DNA of 64,000 nt from an uncultured Nitrospirota bacterium (lineage in GTDB: Bacteria > Nitrospirota > Nitrospiria > Nitrospirales > UBA8639), in the NCBI GenBank assembly GCA_937139405.1, contig CAKZPV010000047.1, forward strand, positions 62,001-126,000, written 5' to 3'. A program made the translations under genes and the position numbers. Of the stretch, positions 18,759-27,883 are shown one piece after another. The notes beneath the pieces were generated by a model, which made no database searches, was not told where the DNA came from, and saw nothing but the letters and a program-made list of their open reading frames with translations. Each line of letters opens with the position of its first letter. The first letter of the stretch is position 1.

Positions 18759-19511
18759 TTAAGGAGTAGCACCCGTGGTTCTGACCTGGTTTGTTCGCTG
18801 ATGAGGTGACGGAGAGTATGTTCGTTCGTCAGTGTCCGGTGTGAAGATTCGCACGCGATCGGGAGTTTGCTGGTAAAGCGTTTCAGCCAAACGATCTGGG
18901 AAAAAATACCAGTCTGAAATATGGATGATGGGTTTGGTAAAACGTTCAAGGAAATCGCTTACGGCAACCGTACACATGAAGGGCCAAGTGAATGATGAGA
19001 AGCTGCCGCTCGGATGTAATTCATCTGTGCCTTCTAGCAAGATGAGTCGTAATTGATCTGCTTGGGTTGCTGATATATCCCATTCGAACACTTTCACGCT
19101 CGTATCATCAAGACTCCAACGAAACTGCGTATAGGTTTCAAGAGTAGGCGGATCTCGAATAATGAGATCTCGCATTCTACGTGGTAGCTGAATTTTAGTC
19201 TTTTCTTGAAAAAAATCCCTTCCGTCAAATCGGGCATAGTCACCAGCAGGATCCCAAAGCAAGACATCATTCTCTCTTCCCACAAGCCGTAATGCGGAGT
19301 GGCTTGATGCCAGGCCGCTATACATTATAAGCACTTGTAAGTGGGGGGTATGTTGGTGCTCGGAAACTCTTTGAATACCAGATGATGGGATTTTTGAAGC
19401 ATTCGGAAGAGAGGGCGTCGGTCCAATAACACATCCTGAAACCAAAAGGGACCAAGATAAGGTGACAAAGGATTGGCAGAATTGTCTGAGGAGGTTTTGA
19501 TGCGCATTCAT
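18759..19511 (-). CDS. Lipoprotein of unknown function
   Basis: 250 aa from ATG 19511. LSWSLLVSGC (Cys 27) is a lipobox. The body contains LQVLIMYSGLASSHSALRLVGRENDVLLWDPAGDYARFDGRDFF, so it may be a papain/NlpC-like or DUF4105-like membrane-proximal protein (the SHSALRL segment hints at a catalytic Ser/His region), but this is a weak resemblance. It is divergent from the lipoprotein pair starting at 19601, with which it shares an 89-bp intergenic region. Confidence is in the gene, not in a function. Confidence 0.6.
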   Translation of the reverse strand: MNAHQNLLRQFCQSFVTLSWSLLVSGCVIGPTPSLPNASKIPSSGIQRVSEHQHTPHLQVLIMYSGLASSHSALRLVGRENDVLLWDPAGDYARFDGRDFFQEKTKIQLPRRMRDLIIRDPPTLETYTQFRWSLDDTSVKVFEWDISATQADQLRLILLEGTDELHPSGSFSSFTWPFMCTVAVSDFLERFTKPIIHISDWYFFPDRLAETLYQQTPDRVRIFTPDTDERTYSPSPHQRTNQVRTTGATP

Positions 19512-19600
19512 TCCAATAGGGGCCTCTTGACCATGAAAGAAGTTAGGGTGTTCAATTTAGTATCAACGGACATTATATCCTAACCTACGGAGGTGTCACG

Positions 19601-20371
19601 ATGTGGCGTTACATTTTGATGGTTGTTGGGTTGGTTCTGCTTGTCATGGTCAGTGCCTGTTCCTTTGAAAATTCTCCTAAGCGGCTGCCTGCCTATCTCA
19701 CCCCGCTTTCTGCTGACGAGAATGTTGCGGCGACAAGTCATTTTCTTCCAACAGAAAATGTCACGGGGGCACTTGTGGTGATTAATGACACAGGCTTTGA
19801 AAAGTCTGCTCCAAGTTTGCAGATGGAAACGCGGCAATCTCTTGGAGGGTACCTCCAAGCCGAAATTCATAAACAATTATCCCTTCAACTGTCTTCAGTG
19901 GTTTATCCAGAGAGTTTACAACCCAATGGATCTGTCGACCAATTTATTCAACTAGCCAAGGATCAAGGTGTGCCCTATCTGCTTCTGGCCGTTTTATCTA
20001 GCACGGAATGGGAGGTTCCTGATCGGCTTCCTTTGAATGGGTTTCAACAGCCCACGGGACTACGTAGTGGTGGCTTAGTGGGGTATCGTGCAGAAAATTA
20101 TTCACGCATGGAGTTGGCCTTCCTAGATGGGAAAACAGGACGACCAATTGTGATGACTGATGGGCAGGCTTGGGCCACGCTTGAACGGTTAGCCGTGCCA
20201 TTGGAATCGAATGTGTATCCAGTCGTCAGACGTGAGCAATCCCAACCTCCTATTTATCCTAACTCAGACGCAGATGCGTTCGAAACACTTCGATGGGTTT
20301 CCGGACAGGATGCGATCGCCCAAGCGGTGATGCATCTTGAAGAAATATGGAAAAAGGTCAAGGTCTCTTAA
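19601..20371 (+). CDS. Lipoprotein, first of a tandem paralogous pair
   Basis: 256 aa. ATG 19601 with GGAGG at 19589-19593. VGLVLLVMVSAC (Cys 20) is a lipobox. The body has FIQLAKDQGVPYLLLAVLSSTEW and MELAFLDGKTGRPIVMTDGQAWATLERL, an alpha/beta pattern like periplasmic proteins with an anticodon-binding-like or CsgG/LpoB-like fold. The next gene encodes a related sequence (HEHGISHILLVVLSS). No known family is recognised. The stop at 20369-20371 is immediately followed by the next gene's probable GTG. Confidence 0.65.
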   Translation: MWRYILMVVGLVLLVMVSACSFENSPKRLPAYLTPLSADENVAATSHFLPTENVTGALVVINDTGFEKSAPSLQMETRQSLGGYLQAEIHKQLSLQLSSVVYPESLQPNGSVDQFIQLAKDQGVPYLLLAVLSSTEWEVPDRLPLNGFQQPTGLRSGGLVGYRAENYSRMELAFLDGKTGRPIVMTDGQAWATLERLAVPLESNVYPVVRREQSQPPIYPNSDADAFETLRWVSGQDAIAQAVMHLEEIWKKVKVS

Positions 20372-20372
20372 G

Positions 20373-21095
20373 GTGAGAATAAGCCTGGTGTGGCTCTGTT
20401 TTGTTGTTTCTCTATTCTTACTTTTTGCTGGGTGTGGTCAAGGGCCATCTCCTCGCTTACGTGCCCTCTACGGTACTCAAGGTTTTCAACCGCAGCCACC
20501 TCATTCCGTGTGGCCCCAATTGGATCGAGTGGGGCTTATCGTTCATTCCGATACGACAGGACCTAATGCGGCTCCGGCGATTTCTCCTCAATTTCTGGAA
20601 ACGTTGAATCGACGAACTGAAGAGTTTGTTGCTCGGCGTTGCCTGGTTCCCGCTGCCGTACTGCTCACTTTTCGCCCATCAATCCAACAAGCACAGATTA
20701 AGCAGAAACTCATTTCCCTCGGGCACGAGCATGGGATTTCTCACATTCTTCTCGTGGTATTGTCGAGTCGGGAGCAAAGTGGACCCGCGACATTGGGTGG
20801 GGAACGCATGATGACTCAGATGAGTGGGATTTCGGTGGAAAACGTGGCCTTGTCTGAGGTGGCGCTTCTGCGGCTGGCTGATTATTTGGTGATTTGGAAT
20901 CTGACAGGATCAGCGACTGAAACGCTGGAGTTGTTGGATGCCCCCATTGGAAAGGACCAACCGACTCGTGAGCAATCATTGGAAATCTTACGGGCTCAAG
21001 CAGCACAACAAGCCCTGGATCGATCATTACACTTTTTAGGGTCCTGGTGTGAAGATATACCGAAAAAAGCTGGCCGGAATAGCAGTCCCATTTGA
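20373..21095 (+). CDS. Lipoprotein, second of a tandem paralogous pair
   Basis: 240 aa from the GTG at 20373, chosen because it places a clean signal peptide (MRISLVWLCFVVSLFLLFAGC, lipobox LLFAGC) at the N-terminus. An upstream in-frame start at 20337 would overlap the preceding gene. The body has RVGLIVHSDTTGPNAAPAISPQFLE and LGHEHGISHILLVVLSSREQ, matching the core of the upstream lipoprotein. It starts one base after the first gene ends, so the two are co-translated. Function unknown. Confidence 0.65.
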   Translation: MRISLVWLCFVVSLFLLFAGCGQGPSPRLRALYGTQGFQPQPPHSVWPQLDRVGLIVHSDTTGPNAAPAISPQFLETLNRRTEEFVARRCLVPAAVLLTFRPSIQQAQIKQKLISLGHEHGISHILLVVLSSREQSGPATLGGERMMTQMSGISVENVALSEVALLRLADYLVIWNLTGSATETLELLDAPIGKDQPTREQSLEILRAQAAQQALDRSLHFLGSWCEDIPKKAGRNSSPI

Positions 21096-21098
21096 AAA

Positions 21099-21596
21099 CT
21101 AGCGATAATTTTCAAACTGGAGATCTAAGTCAAAATCTTGTGCTTTTAGATGCGTCATAACGGCTTGGAGCTCATCTTTACTTTTACTTTGTACACGGAC
21201 TTGGTCCCCTTGAATTTGACCCTGAGCTTTGAATTTGGCTTCTTTAATGGCTTTCGTGATGGCCTTGGCTTTATCCTCAGGAAGTCCACTTTGGATTGTG
21301 ATGGTCTGTCGCACTGTGCCTCCCAACGCTTCTTCTACTTTGCCGTACGTGAGTCCTTTTAAGGAGACGTTTCGTTTGATGCATTTGGCTTTCAGAATGT
21401 CTAATACGGCGTTGAGTTTGTAGTCATCATCAGATAACACAACTAATTGCTTCTCTTTTTCTTTGAGCGTCAGTTCGCTTTTACTCCCCTTAAAGTCATA
21501 GCGCTGCCCAATTTCTTTCAAGGTTTGATCCACGACATTTTTCATCTCCTGCATGTCGATTCGAGAAACAACGTCAAATGAATAGTTGTCAGCCAT
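21099..21596 (-). CDS. YajQ family nucleotide-binding protein
   Basis: 165 aa, full length for YajQ/DUF520. Conserved segments: SFDVVSRIDMQEMKNVVDQ, RYDFKGSKSELTL, KCIKRNVSLKGLTYGKVEEALGGTVRQTITIQSGL and HLKAQDFDLDLQFENYR. Two ferredoxin-like domains bind nucleotides. Family members in Xanthomonas and Pseudomonas bind cyclic di-GMP and act as effectors; whether this one does is inferred. ATG start at 21596. It lies tail-to-tail with the lipoprotein pair. Confidence 0.93.
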   Translation of the reverse strand: MADNYSFDVVSRIDMQEMKNVVDQTLKEIGQRYDFKGSKSELTLKEKEKQLVVLSDDDYKLNAVLDILKAKCIKRNVSLKGLTYGKVEEALGGTVRQTITIQSGLPEDKAKAITKAIKEAKFKAQGQIQGDQVRVQSKSKDELQAVMTHLKAQDFDLDLQFENYR

Positions 21597-21671
21597 GTCT
21601 AGCCTTTCTTAAGGAATTTGGGAAAAATAAGAAACGTTAGTGTTACGCATGACTAGGTAAATAGGAAAGAA

Positions 21672-23621
21672 TCAACAACATGGGCCGACAGGTATGTTGA
21701 TGCCTTCACCCTCAAATACTTCTGAGCTATTGAGCGGGTTCTTGCGAACCACATAGCCGTACCATTTTCGAGCACTATCTCCGAGGACAATACATGCTAG
21801 CAGAGCGACCATTCCTACTAATGCTGCATTGAGACCCATAGTCAAAGATTGCGCGTTGTCTCCTGACATGGCGCGATCGATGAAAAGAAAAAAGAGTTCA
21901 TAACAGCCCGCCAATGTGATGATTCCCACAAACACCATAGGGATGATCGTGACCCACAGGTATGAGACTTTATTCATTTTGATAAGGACCGTTGTGGCAA
22001 TGCAGAGTGCGAGCATGCCCAATAATTGATTGGCTGCACCAAACATCGGCCAGATTGTGGCGATACTTCCTGTTCCAATAAGATAGCCCCAGGCTCCCAC
22101 TACGAAAAGGCTAGTTCCTACTACTCCCGGCCACCAATTGATGTGTTTTAGAGGGGCATAGGCCCGCCCTCCTAGTTCCTGCACTAGATAGCGAGCTACC
22201 CGAGTTCCTGCATCAATGGTGGTGAGAATAAACAGGGCTTCAAAGAGCAACGCGAATTGATACCAATAGGCCATAAGGCCAGACATGCCGGGAAGCCCAG
22301 AGAAAATCGAAGCCATACCTACTGCTAATGATACGGCGCCGCCTGGTCGTCCGGAGACATCGACCTCTACCATACTTGAGAGTTCTTCAATATGTTTGGT
22401 GGGAAACCCCATGTTTTCCAACGTATCTATAGGGAGATGGGTATTGATGGCGAAATAATCTCCAGGTACCAAGAGACAAGCCGCAATTAAGGCAATGACT
22501 CCTACGAAACTTTCTAAGAGCATGGCTCCGTAACCCACAATGGCTTGGGATTCGTGGCTGATAAGTTTTGGGGTTGTACCTGATGATACGAGAGAATGAA
22601 AGCCAGAGATGGCACCGCAGGCAATTGTAATAAAGAGAAATGGAAAGAGGGTGCCGGGGATGATGGGGCCATTTCCACTAATAAATTCAGTCGTTCTGGG
22701 CATTTCAATGGTAGGAGCTAACATGATCACGCCGACTCCGAGTAAAGCAATAACCCCTAATTTCATATAGGTCGATAAATAATCTCGAGGAACTAAGAGA
22801 ATCCACACAGGGAGGACCGACGCGAGGAATCCATATGAAGCCAGGCACCAAGTCAGGGTGGTGCGGTCCCACAAAAACCATTCTGCCCATTCAGATTGTG
22901 CGACGGTGCGACCAAAGATGATGGCAATAACGAGTAGGACCAAGCCGATGAGTGTCATTTCTCCGACTTGTCCGGGGCGAAATTTTTGGAGGTAGAGGCC
23001 CATGACAAAAGCGATTGGGATGGTCATCACAATGGTGAACGTACCCCAGGCATTGTTATACAACGCATTGACGACAGCCAGGCCTAAGCCGGCGAGTGCG
23101 ACCACGACGATAAAGAGCACAGCGATGGCTGTTGCGAGACCGGTGATGGGTCCTAATTCAGCATGAGCGATTTCCGGGAGGGAACGCCCATTCCGACGCA
23201 TGGAGGCCACGAGAATAATGAAGTCTTGGACGGCCCCAGCCAGTACAGCACCTACGACAATCCACAAAAATCCTGGAAGAAAGCCAAATTGTGATGCCAG
23301 TACGGGGCCCAGCAACGGACCAGCTCCGGCAATGGCCGCAAAATGATGGCCGAAGAGAATGTATTTATTCGCGGGATAAAAATTTGTCCCGTCTTCTAAC
23401 CGATAGGCTGGCGTGCGACGTCTGTCATCTAAATTCATGACCCGTCGAGCTAAGAATTGTCCATAAAATCGATAGGCTATGACGTAAAAACATGAGGCTG
23501 CTACGACAAGCCACAGTCCATTCACTTTTTCATTGGGATTGAGAAAGCCAACGACATGGCCAAATGCAATGGCACATAGTATCGCTAGGCCAGCCCATCC
23601 AATTTTATGGAATGTGGTCAT
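21672..23621 (-). CDS. cstA: Carbon starvation protein A, peptide/pyruvate transporter
   Basis: 649 aa polytopic membrane protein with about 16 hydrophobic segments. The CstA signature region is clear: FYPANKYILFGHHFAAIAGAGPLLGPVLASQFG and GAVQDFIILVASMRRNGRSLPEIAHAELG. FHSLVSSGTTPKLISHESQA is a second conserved block. Family members import peptides or pyruvate, usually under carbon limitation. ATG start at 23621. It ends with the hydrophilic tail SEVFEGEGINIPVGPCC. Confidence 0.93.
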   Translation of the reverse strand: MTTFHKIGWAGLAILCAIAFGHVVGFLNPNEKVNGLWLVVAASCFYVIAYRFYGQFLARRVMNLDDRRRTPAYRLEDGTNFYPANKYILFGHHFAAIAGAGPLLGPVLASQFGFLPGFLWIVVGAVLAGAVQDFIILVASMRRNGRSLPEIAHAELGPITGLATAIAVLFIVVVALAGLGLAVVNALYNNAWGTFTIVMTIPIAFVMGLYLQKFRPGQVGEMTLIGLVLLVIAIIFGRTVAQSEWAEWFLWDRTTLTWCLASYGFLASVLPVWILLVPRDYLSTYMKLGVIALLGVGVIMLAPTIEMPRTTEFISGNGPIIPGTLFPFLFITIACGAISGFHSLVSSGTTPKLISHESQAIVGYGAMLLESFVGVIALIAACLLVPGDYFAINTHLPIDTLENMGFPTKHIEELSSMVEVDVSGRPGGAVSLAVGMASIFSGLPGMSGLMAYWYQFALLFEALFILTTIDAGTRVARYLVQELGGRAYAPLKHINWWPGVVGTSLFVVGAWGYLIGTGSIATIWPMFGAANQLLGMLALCIATTVLIKMNKVSYLWVTIIPMVFVGIITLAGCYELFFLFIDRAMSGDNAQSLTMGLNAALVGMVALLACIVLGDSARKWYGYVVRKNPLNSSEVFEGEGINIPVGPCC

Positions 23622-23709
23622 AAGAAAAACATCCTAATCAATAGGATTGAAAGGAGTAAACCATTCGAACCCATCGGATTTTCAGAAAATGAATTGCGGG
23701 AATGGGGTT

Positions 23710-24135
23710 TTAACCAAACGTAAATGGCGGCTTGCCAGCCTTCTCCCGGAAGGCATTGATGGCTTTAAGAACTGTAGGATGCTGGATCAATTTTTGCTCC
23801 AACCGGTTTTTGCCAGGAAAGTCGATAAAAAGAATTCCTAATAGCATTGTTAGCAGGCCTTGGCCTGGCAAAAAAAGCATCGCGATTCCTGCTAGGAGAA
23901 AAATGATTCCTGCAATATTTTTTGCCAGAAGCCCGAGGGTTCGGATCACTGGATGGTGATTGGCAAACCAGGGTTTATGATGGTGATTCTGAAAGTAATC
24001 AGGAGGAAGTCGGATGAGGATCGCTGGAATGGCGATCAACGTGCCCACAAAGGCGATGATAGAAAAAGCAATGAAGCCAACCCACATTTCCTTGGATATC
24101 CATGCTTCGGCGAACTGGATGAGTTGATCAATCAT
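23710..24135 (-). CDS. PGPGW-type putative transmembrane protein
   Basis: 141 aa. Two TM regions (FIAFSIIAFVGTLIAIPAILI; LAKNIAGIIFLLAGIAMLFLPGQGLLTMLLGILFIDFPGK) and a C-terminal cytoplasmic helix (KLIQHPTVLKAINAFREKAGKPPF) match the PGPGW family (PF09656), here with LPGQGL in place of the canonical motif. Function is unknown. It is upstream of and co-directional with cstA, 88 bp apart, so joint transcription is possible. Confidence 0.68.
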   Translation of the reverse strand: MIDQLIQFAEAWISKEMWVGFIAFSIIAFVGTLIAIPAILIRLPPDYFQNHHHKPWFANHHPVIRTLGLLAKNIAGIIFLLAGIAMLFLPGQGLLTMLLGILFIDFPGKNRLEQKLIQHPTVLKAINAFREKAGKPPFTFG

Positions 24136-24290
24136 GAATGTGGTACGGTTTGAGGAATAAGAAATGAAGCATTCGGAGCATGTATTTGCTATACGAGATT
24201 GTTCTGCACCTTAACGACAATCTATAATGACTAGCCCGTTTTTCAATTGAGAAATGAGAATCATTCTATTGTGCTTTTTATAGGACTATC

Positions 24291-24767
24291 ATGCCTCAAT
24301 ATTGGTTGTTGAAATCAGAACCGACAAGTTTTTCGATCCAAGATTTGGCGAAGTCTACAGAGCAAACTACTTGCTGGGAAGGTGTCCGCAATTACCAGGC
24401 CCGTAATTTTCTCAAATCCATGAAGGTGGGCGACCGAGGATTTTTTTATCATAGCAATACCGATCCTCCGGCAATTGTCGGAACAGTTGAAGTGGTGAAA
24501 GCTGCCTATCCCGATCCTTACGCATTCGATAAAAAAAGTCGTTATTTTGATGCAAAAAGTACGTCCGATGCGCCACGATGGTTTTTGGTGGATATTAAAT
24601 TAGTCAAGACTTTTTCGAAACCACTCGCATTGGAGTATTTGCGAACCGTTAAAGGTCTTGTACATATGGAACTCCTGCGAAAGGGCTCACGTCTTTCAGT
24701 TCAGCCAGTTCGTCCAGAAGAATGGAAGTGCATCTGCTCGCTGGGTGCTTCTAGCAAGCGGGCTTGA
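24291..24767 (+). CDS. EVE domain-containing protein
   Basis: 158 aa. The whole chain is one EVE domain (PUA-like fold): MPQYWLLKSEPTSFSIQDL, CWEGVRNYQARNFLKSMKVGDRGFFYHSNTDPPAIVGTVEVV and YFDAKSTSDAPRWFLVDIKLV. EVE proteins bind modified bases in DNA or RNA; some fused forms belong to defence systems, but stand-alone forms such as this are widespread and of unknown role. ATG start at 24291. Confidence 0.92.
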   Translation: MPQYWLLKSEPTSFSIQDLAKSTEQTTCWEGVRNYQARNFLKSMKVGDRGFFYHSNTDPPAIVGTVEVVKAAYPDPYAFDKKSRYFDAKSTSDAPRWFLVDIKLVKTFSKPLALEYLRTVKGLVHMELLRKGSRLSVQPVRPEEWKCICSLGASSKRA

Positions 24768-24790
24768 GGGTTTAAAGGCTAGAAAACTGT

Positions 24791-25084
24791 TCAGGTTGTT
24801 GTAGCATCCGATTCTTGAGGGAAGACTTGCATGAAGGGATGAACGGTTACTTCCTGGAACACCCCATGAATCATGTACGGATCTTCTTTGGCAAATATCT
24901 GGACTTCTTCCAGAGTTTCTGCCTCAACGACAATTAAGCTTCCCGTCTTATCCGTTAGAGGCCCAGCCAAAATCACCTTGCCTTGTTGTGCCCATTGTTC
25001 AAGCCGTTGCAGATGAGCTTCTCGATACAAGGGACGTTTAGCTGCCCCAGTCGGCCCATCTTTCCCTAAAATCACAAATTTCAT
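24791..25084 (-). CDS. YciI family protein
   Basis: 97 aa. The dimeric ferredoxin-like YciI fold is shown by MKFVILGKDGPTGAAKRPLYREAHLQRLEQWAQQGKVILAGPLTDKTGSLIVVEAETLEEVQIFAKEDPYMIHGVF. It has the conserved His (REAHLQRL) and the Asp of the DPY motif proposed as an active site. No substrate can be assigned. It is convergent with the EVE gene. Confidence 0.9.
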   Translation of the reverse strand: MKFVILGKDGPTGAAKRPLYREAHLQRLEQWAQQGKVILAGPLTDKTGSLIVVEAETLEEVQIFAKEDPYMIHGVFQEVTVHPFMQVFPQESDATTT

Positions 25085-25214
25085 TGGGTCTTATCTCTAT
25101 TTTAGCCTTTTCTTTAAATGATGAGTCAGGAGTATTCCCTTTCTTGCCTTACGAAGCAAAAAGTCACATGCTGCCTTGAGAAGGATGGTTGCTTCTTAAT
25201 TGGGATGGAGAGTA

Positions 25215-25631
25215 TTAGATCTCTGACTGGTCTAGGGGTTGTCGGCTATTATACCCGCTGTCTATATCGTGCCACCAACCCACGTGGTCTTCTCCAGACT
25301 TCCAGCACAAAAACACAAGTTTGTCATTGAGCATAAAGGGAAAATCACAGAGGCCAATTTCGACATCTTTGATCACCACGCCCATTTCTTGAATGGCGTG
25401 TAAACTCCCATTAATATCCTGTAACCCTTTGATATATTTGACCCCCATGACTGTGCCTCCGCCGACTGATGCTTGAGCGCTGGCTTTTTTAACCTCGTCC
25501 CGAGTGTCGATCAGGATTTGGCGCCCTTGTTTAATGGCTGTCCAATGTTGCTCAAGTTCCGGGACTAAGGCATTAGCTTCAGAAAGGGTGAAAATTCGTT
25601 CGCTAGAAAAGGGAAAGCCTGATTCTGACAT
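25215..25631 (-). CDS. DUF2203 domain-containing protein
   Basis: 138 aa. RIFTLSEANALVPELEQHWTAIKQGRQ, DINGSLHAIQEMGVVIKDVEIGLCDFPFMLNDKLVFLCWKSGEDHVGWWHDIDSGYNSRQPL is the DUF2203 pattern, with the conserved GL.DFP and LCW...E..V.WWH..D.GY.SR blocks. Function unknown in all family members. ATG start at 25631. Confidence 0.8.
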   Translation of the reverse strand: MSESGFPFSSERIFTLSEANALVPELEQHWTAIKQGRQILIDTRDEVKKASAQASVGGGTVMGVKYIKGLQDINGSLHAIQEMGVVIKDVEIGLCDFPFMLNDKLVFLCWKSGEDHVGWWHDIDSGYNSRQPLDQSEI

Positions 25632-26147
25632 AAAAGAAAGGATCCTTCGGTTGAGCTTTCAATTAGAATAAGGATGGTTTACCATAATAAGTAGAACAGT
25701 GCCAACTGCTTCTTCGCGTTGCAAAAAACATCTAAAAATTTCAGCCGGTTTAAGTTATTTCTTTACTTGCCCGATAATGAAACTATTGACAAGGTAATCA
25801 TTTGTGAGATACATAACATATCAAGACCTGCCCAAAATTGAAAAAGCTATATCCGCCTAATTAACTTCCCGGACTTTTTAGTTTTAACCCAAATCGTAGA
25901 TAGGACATTGCGACTGCTGTTGACAACTGTGGTTCCTCATTCGCTCTGACGCATTCTTCTCTAACGTAACAAAAAGCGGTTTGAACATTATGATTGTCGT
26001 AGAGGGTTTACCCTTCCCTGACAAGATGTCCTCAAAAAATATGCAATCTAATTATCGTCATGAACTTCCGAATGTGTCCCCTTTCCAACCTTTTTCCCCA
26101 ATCGCATTTACCAGGAAATCCTTCCGGTCAACCAATGGAGTAATCTT
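25632..26147. other. rho upstream region
   Basis: 516 bp without a supported gene. A TTGACA at 25786-25791 could be a -35 element, but the -10 options downstream are poor. Long leaders are common upstream of rho because it autoregulates. The 61-codon frame ending here has no family. Confidence 0.4.
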
Positions 26148-27398
26148 ATGCATCTTGCCGAACTGAAGCAGAAATCTATTGGAGAGTTGAATGATTTAGC
26201 ACGAGGCCTCAAGATTGATGGTGCCCCAAATTTGCGAAAGCAAGAGCTAATTTTTTCCATTCTTCAAGGACAAAGCGAAAAAAATGGCGTCATATTTGGT
26301 GAAGGGGTCTTAGAAACGCTGTCTGACGGCTTTGGGTTTCTTAGAGCGCCGGACTCGAATTACCTGCCTGGACCCGATGATATTTATATTTCACCATCTC
26401 AAATACGACGATTTAACCTGAGAACAGGCGATATTGTTTCTGGCCAGATTCGCCCTCCTAAGGATGGTGAGCGATATTTTGCGCTCCTGAAAGTCGAAAA
26501 AATTAATTATGATGAGCCAGAAGTGCAGCGCGATAAGATCTTGTTTGATAACTTGACACCGTTGTATGCAGAAGAGCGGATTAATTTAGAGTTTGATCGA
26601 GAAGAATATTGCACACGAGTAATGGAACTGACGACGCCTATTGGAAAAGGGCAACGTGGTCTTATCGTCGCTGCTCCTCGGACGGGTAAGACGATGTTGC
26701 TCCAGGCCGTGGCTCGCTCCATTATTGCCAATCATCCTGAAATTGTTCTAATTGTGTTACTGATTGATGAGCGGCCAGAAGAAGTGACGGATTGGCAACG
26801 CCAGGTTAAAGCTGCTGAGGTCATAAGTTCAACCTTTGACGAACCGCCTCAACGGCATGCCCAGGTCGCAGAAATTGTCATGGAAAAAGCCAAGCGGTTA
26901 GTTGAACATAAGCGGGATGTGGTCATTTTATTGGATAGTGTGACTCGTTTGGCTCGTGCATATAATACCATTTCGCCTCCTAGTGGAAAGGTCTTGTCCG
27001 GGGGGTTAGATTCGAATGCGTTGCAGCGGCCCAAACGATTCTTTGGGGCAGCTCGTAATATTGAATTTGGTGGAAGTTTGACGATTTTAGCTACCGCGCT
27101 GGTTGATACCGGTAGCCGGATGGATGATGTGATTTTTGAAGAGTTCAAGGGAACCGGTAATATGGAAGTCCATTTGGATAGACGGTTAGCTGATAAGCGG
27201 CTCTTCCCCGCCATTGATATCAGCCAATCGGGTACCAGAAAAGAGGAATTACTGGTTGATCGTGATCGCCTCAATAAGATGTGGATACTTCGAAAAGTGT
27301 TAAGTCCTCTTGGGACTATGGAAGCCATGGAATTTCTCATGGACAAGATTGGGGGCACAAAAGATAATAATGAGTTCTTGCAATCCATGAATCGATAA
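26148..27398 (+). CDS. rho: Transcription termination factor Rho
   Basis: 416 aa, usual length. The N-terminal Rho domain ([39 protein letters not shown]) and the OLD RNA-binding domain ([43 protein letters not shown]) precede the ATPase: Walker [13 protein letters not shown] and Walker [17 protein letters not shown]. The Q/R loops ([26 protein letters not shown]) are intact. Acts as a hexameric RNA translocase. It starts the co-directional block ending at dnaG. Confidence 0.98.
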   Translation: MHLAELKQKSIGELNDLARGLKIDGAPNLRKQELIFSILQGQSEKNGVIFGEGVLETLSDGFGFLRAPDSNYLPGPDDIYISPSQIRRFNLRTGDIVSGQIRPPKDGERYFALLKVEKINYDEPEVQRDKILFDNLTPLYAEERINLEFDREEYCTRVMELTTPIGKGQRGLIVAAPRTGKTMLLQAVARSIIANHPEIVLIVLLIDERPEEVTDWQRQVKAAEVISSTFDEPPQRHAQVAEIVMEKAKRLVEHKRDVVILLDSVTRLARAYNTISPPSGKVLSGGLDSNALQRPKRFFGAARNIEFGGSLTILATALVDTGSRMDDVIFEEFKGTGNMEVHLDRRLADKRLFPAIDISQSGTRKEELLVDRDRLNKMWILRKVLSPLGTMEAMEFLMDKIGGTKDNNEFLQSMNR

Positions 27399-27472
27399 TT
27401 CACAATAGAGGATTATCAAGAATCTGGTTTTATTCAGACTGAACATCTGTTTGCCGCAGTGAAGGAGAGAAC

Positions 27473-27688
27473 ATGAAAAAGGGAATCCATCCAACCTATG
27501 AATTTGCTAATGTCAGTTGTGCCTGTGGGATGTCCTATCAGACGCGGACCACGGTTGGAGACTTAAAGGTCGATATTTGCTCCAGTTGCCATCCCTTCTA
27601 TACGGGGACTCAAAAAATTGTTGACGCCGAAGGTCGGGTGGAACGCTTCAATAAACGATACGGTAAAGTTGCGAAAGCGAAAGCCTAA
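27473..27688 (+). CDS. rpmE: 50S ribosomal protein L31
   Basis: 71 aa. [64 protein letters not shown] is typical L31. The CxC and CxxC pairs (C16, C18, C37, C40) are the zinc-binding C+ form, not the zinc-independent paralogue. ATG start at 27473, with GAAGGAGAG just upstream. It lies 74 bp after rho, the usual neighbour. Confidence 0.97.
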   Translation: MKKGIHPTYEFANVSCACGMSYQTRTTVGDLKVDICSSCHPFYTGTQKIVDAEGRVERFNKRYGKVAKAKA

Positions 27689-27883
27689 TCAGGTTTTCCA
27701 CTCTCCACAGTCCTCCCTCCTTACCTCTAGATGGTATGAACACAAGTCGGGTGTTGAGCATCATTTGTTAAACTGGTTCAGCACCCGAGTCCTTGTACAT
27801 CAGTTCTGTGAAATTTCCCTGACGGGTGTGTTGATGGCAAAAATTTTAATGAGAATAGTATTTTCCCGTCGTTGGGGGTATTC

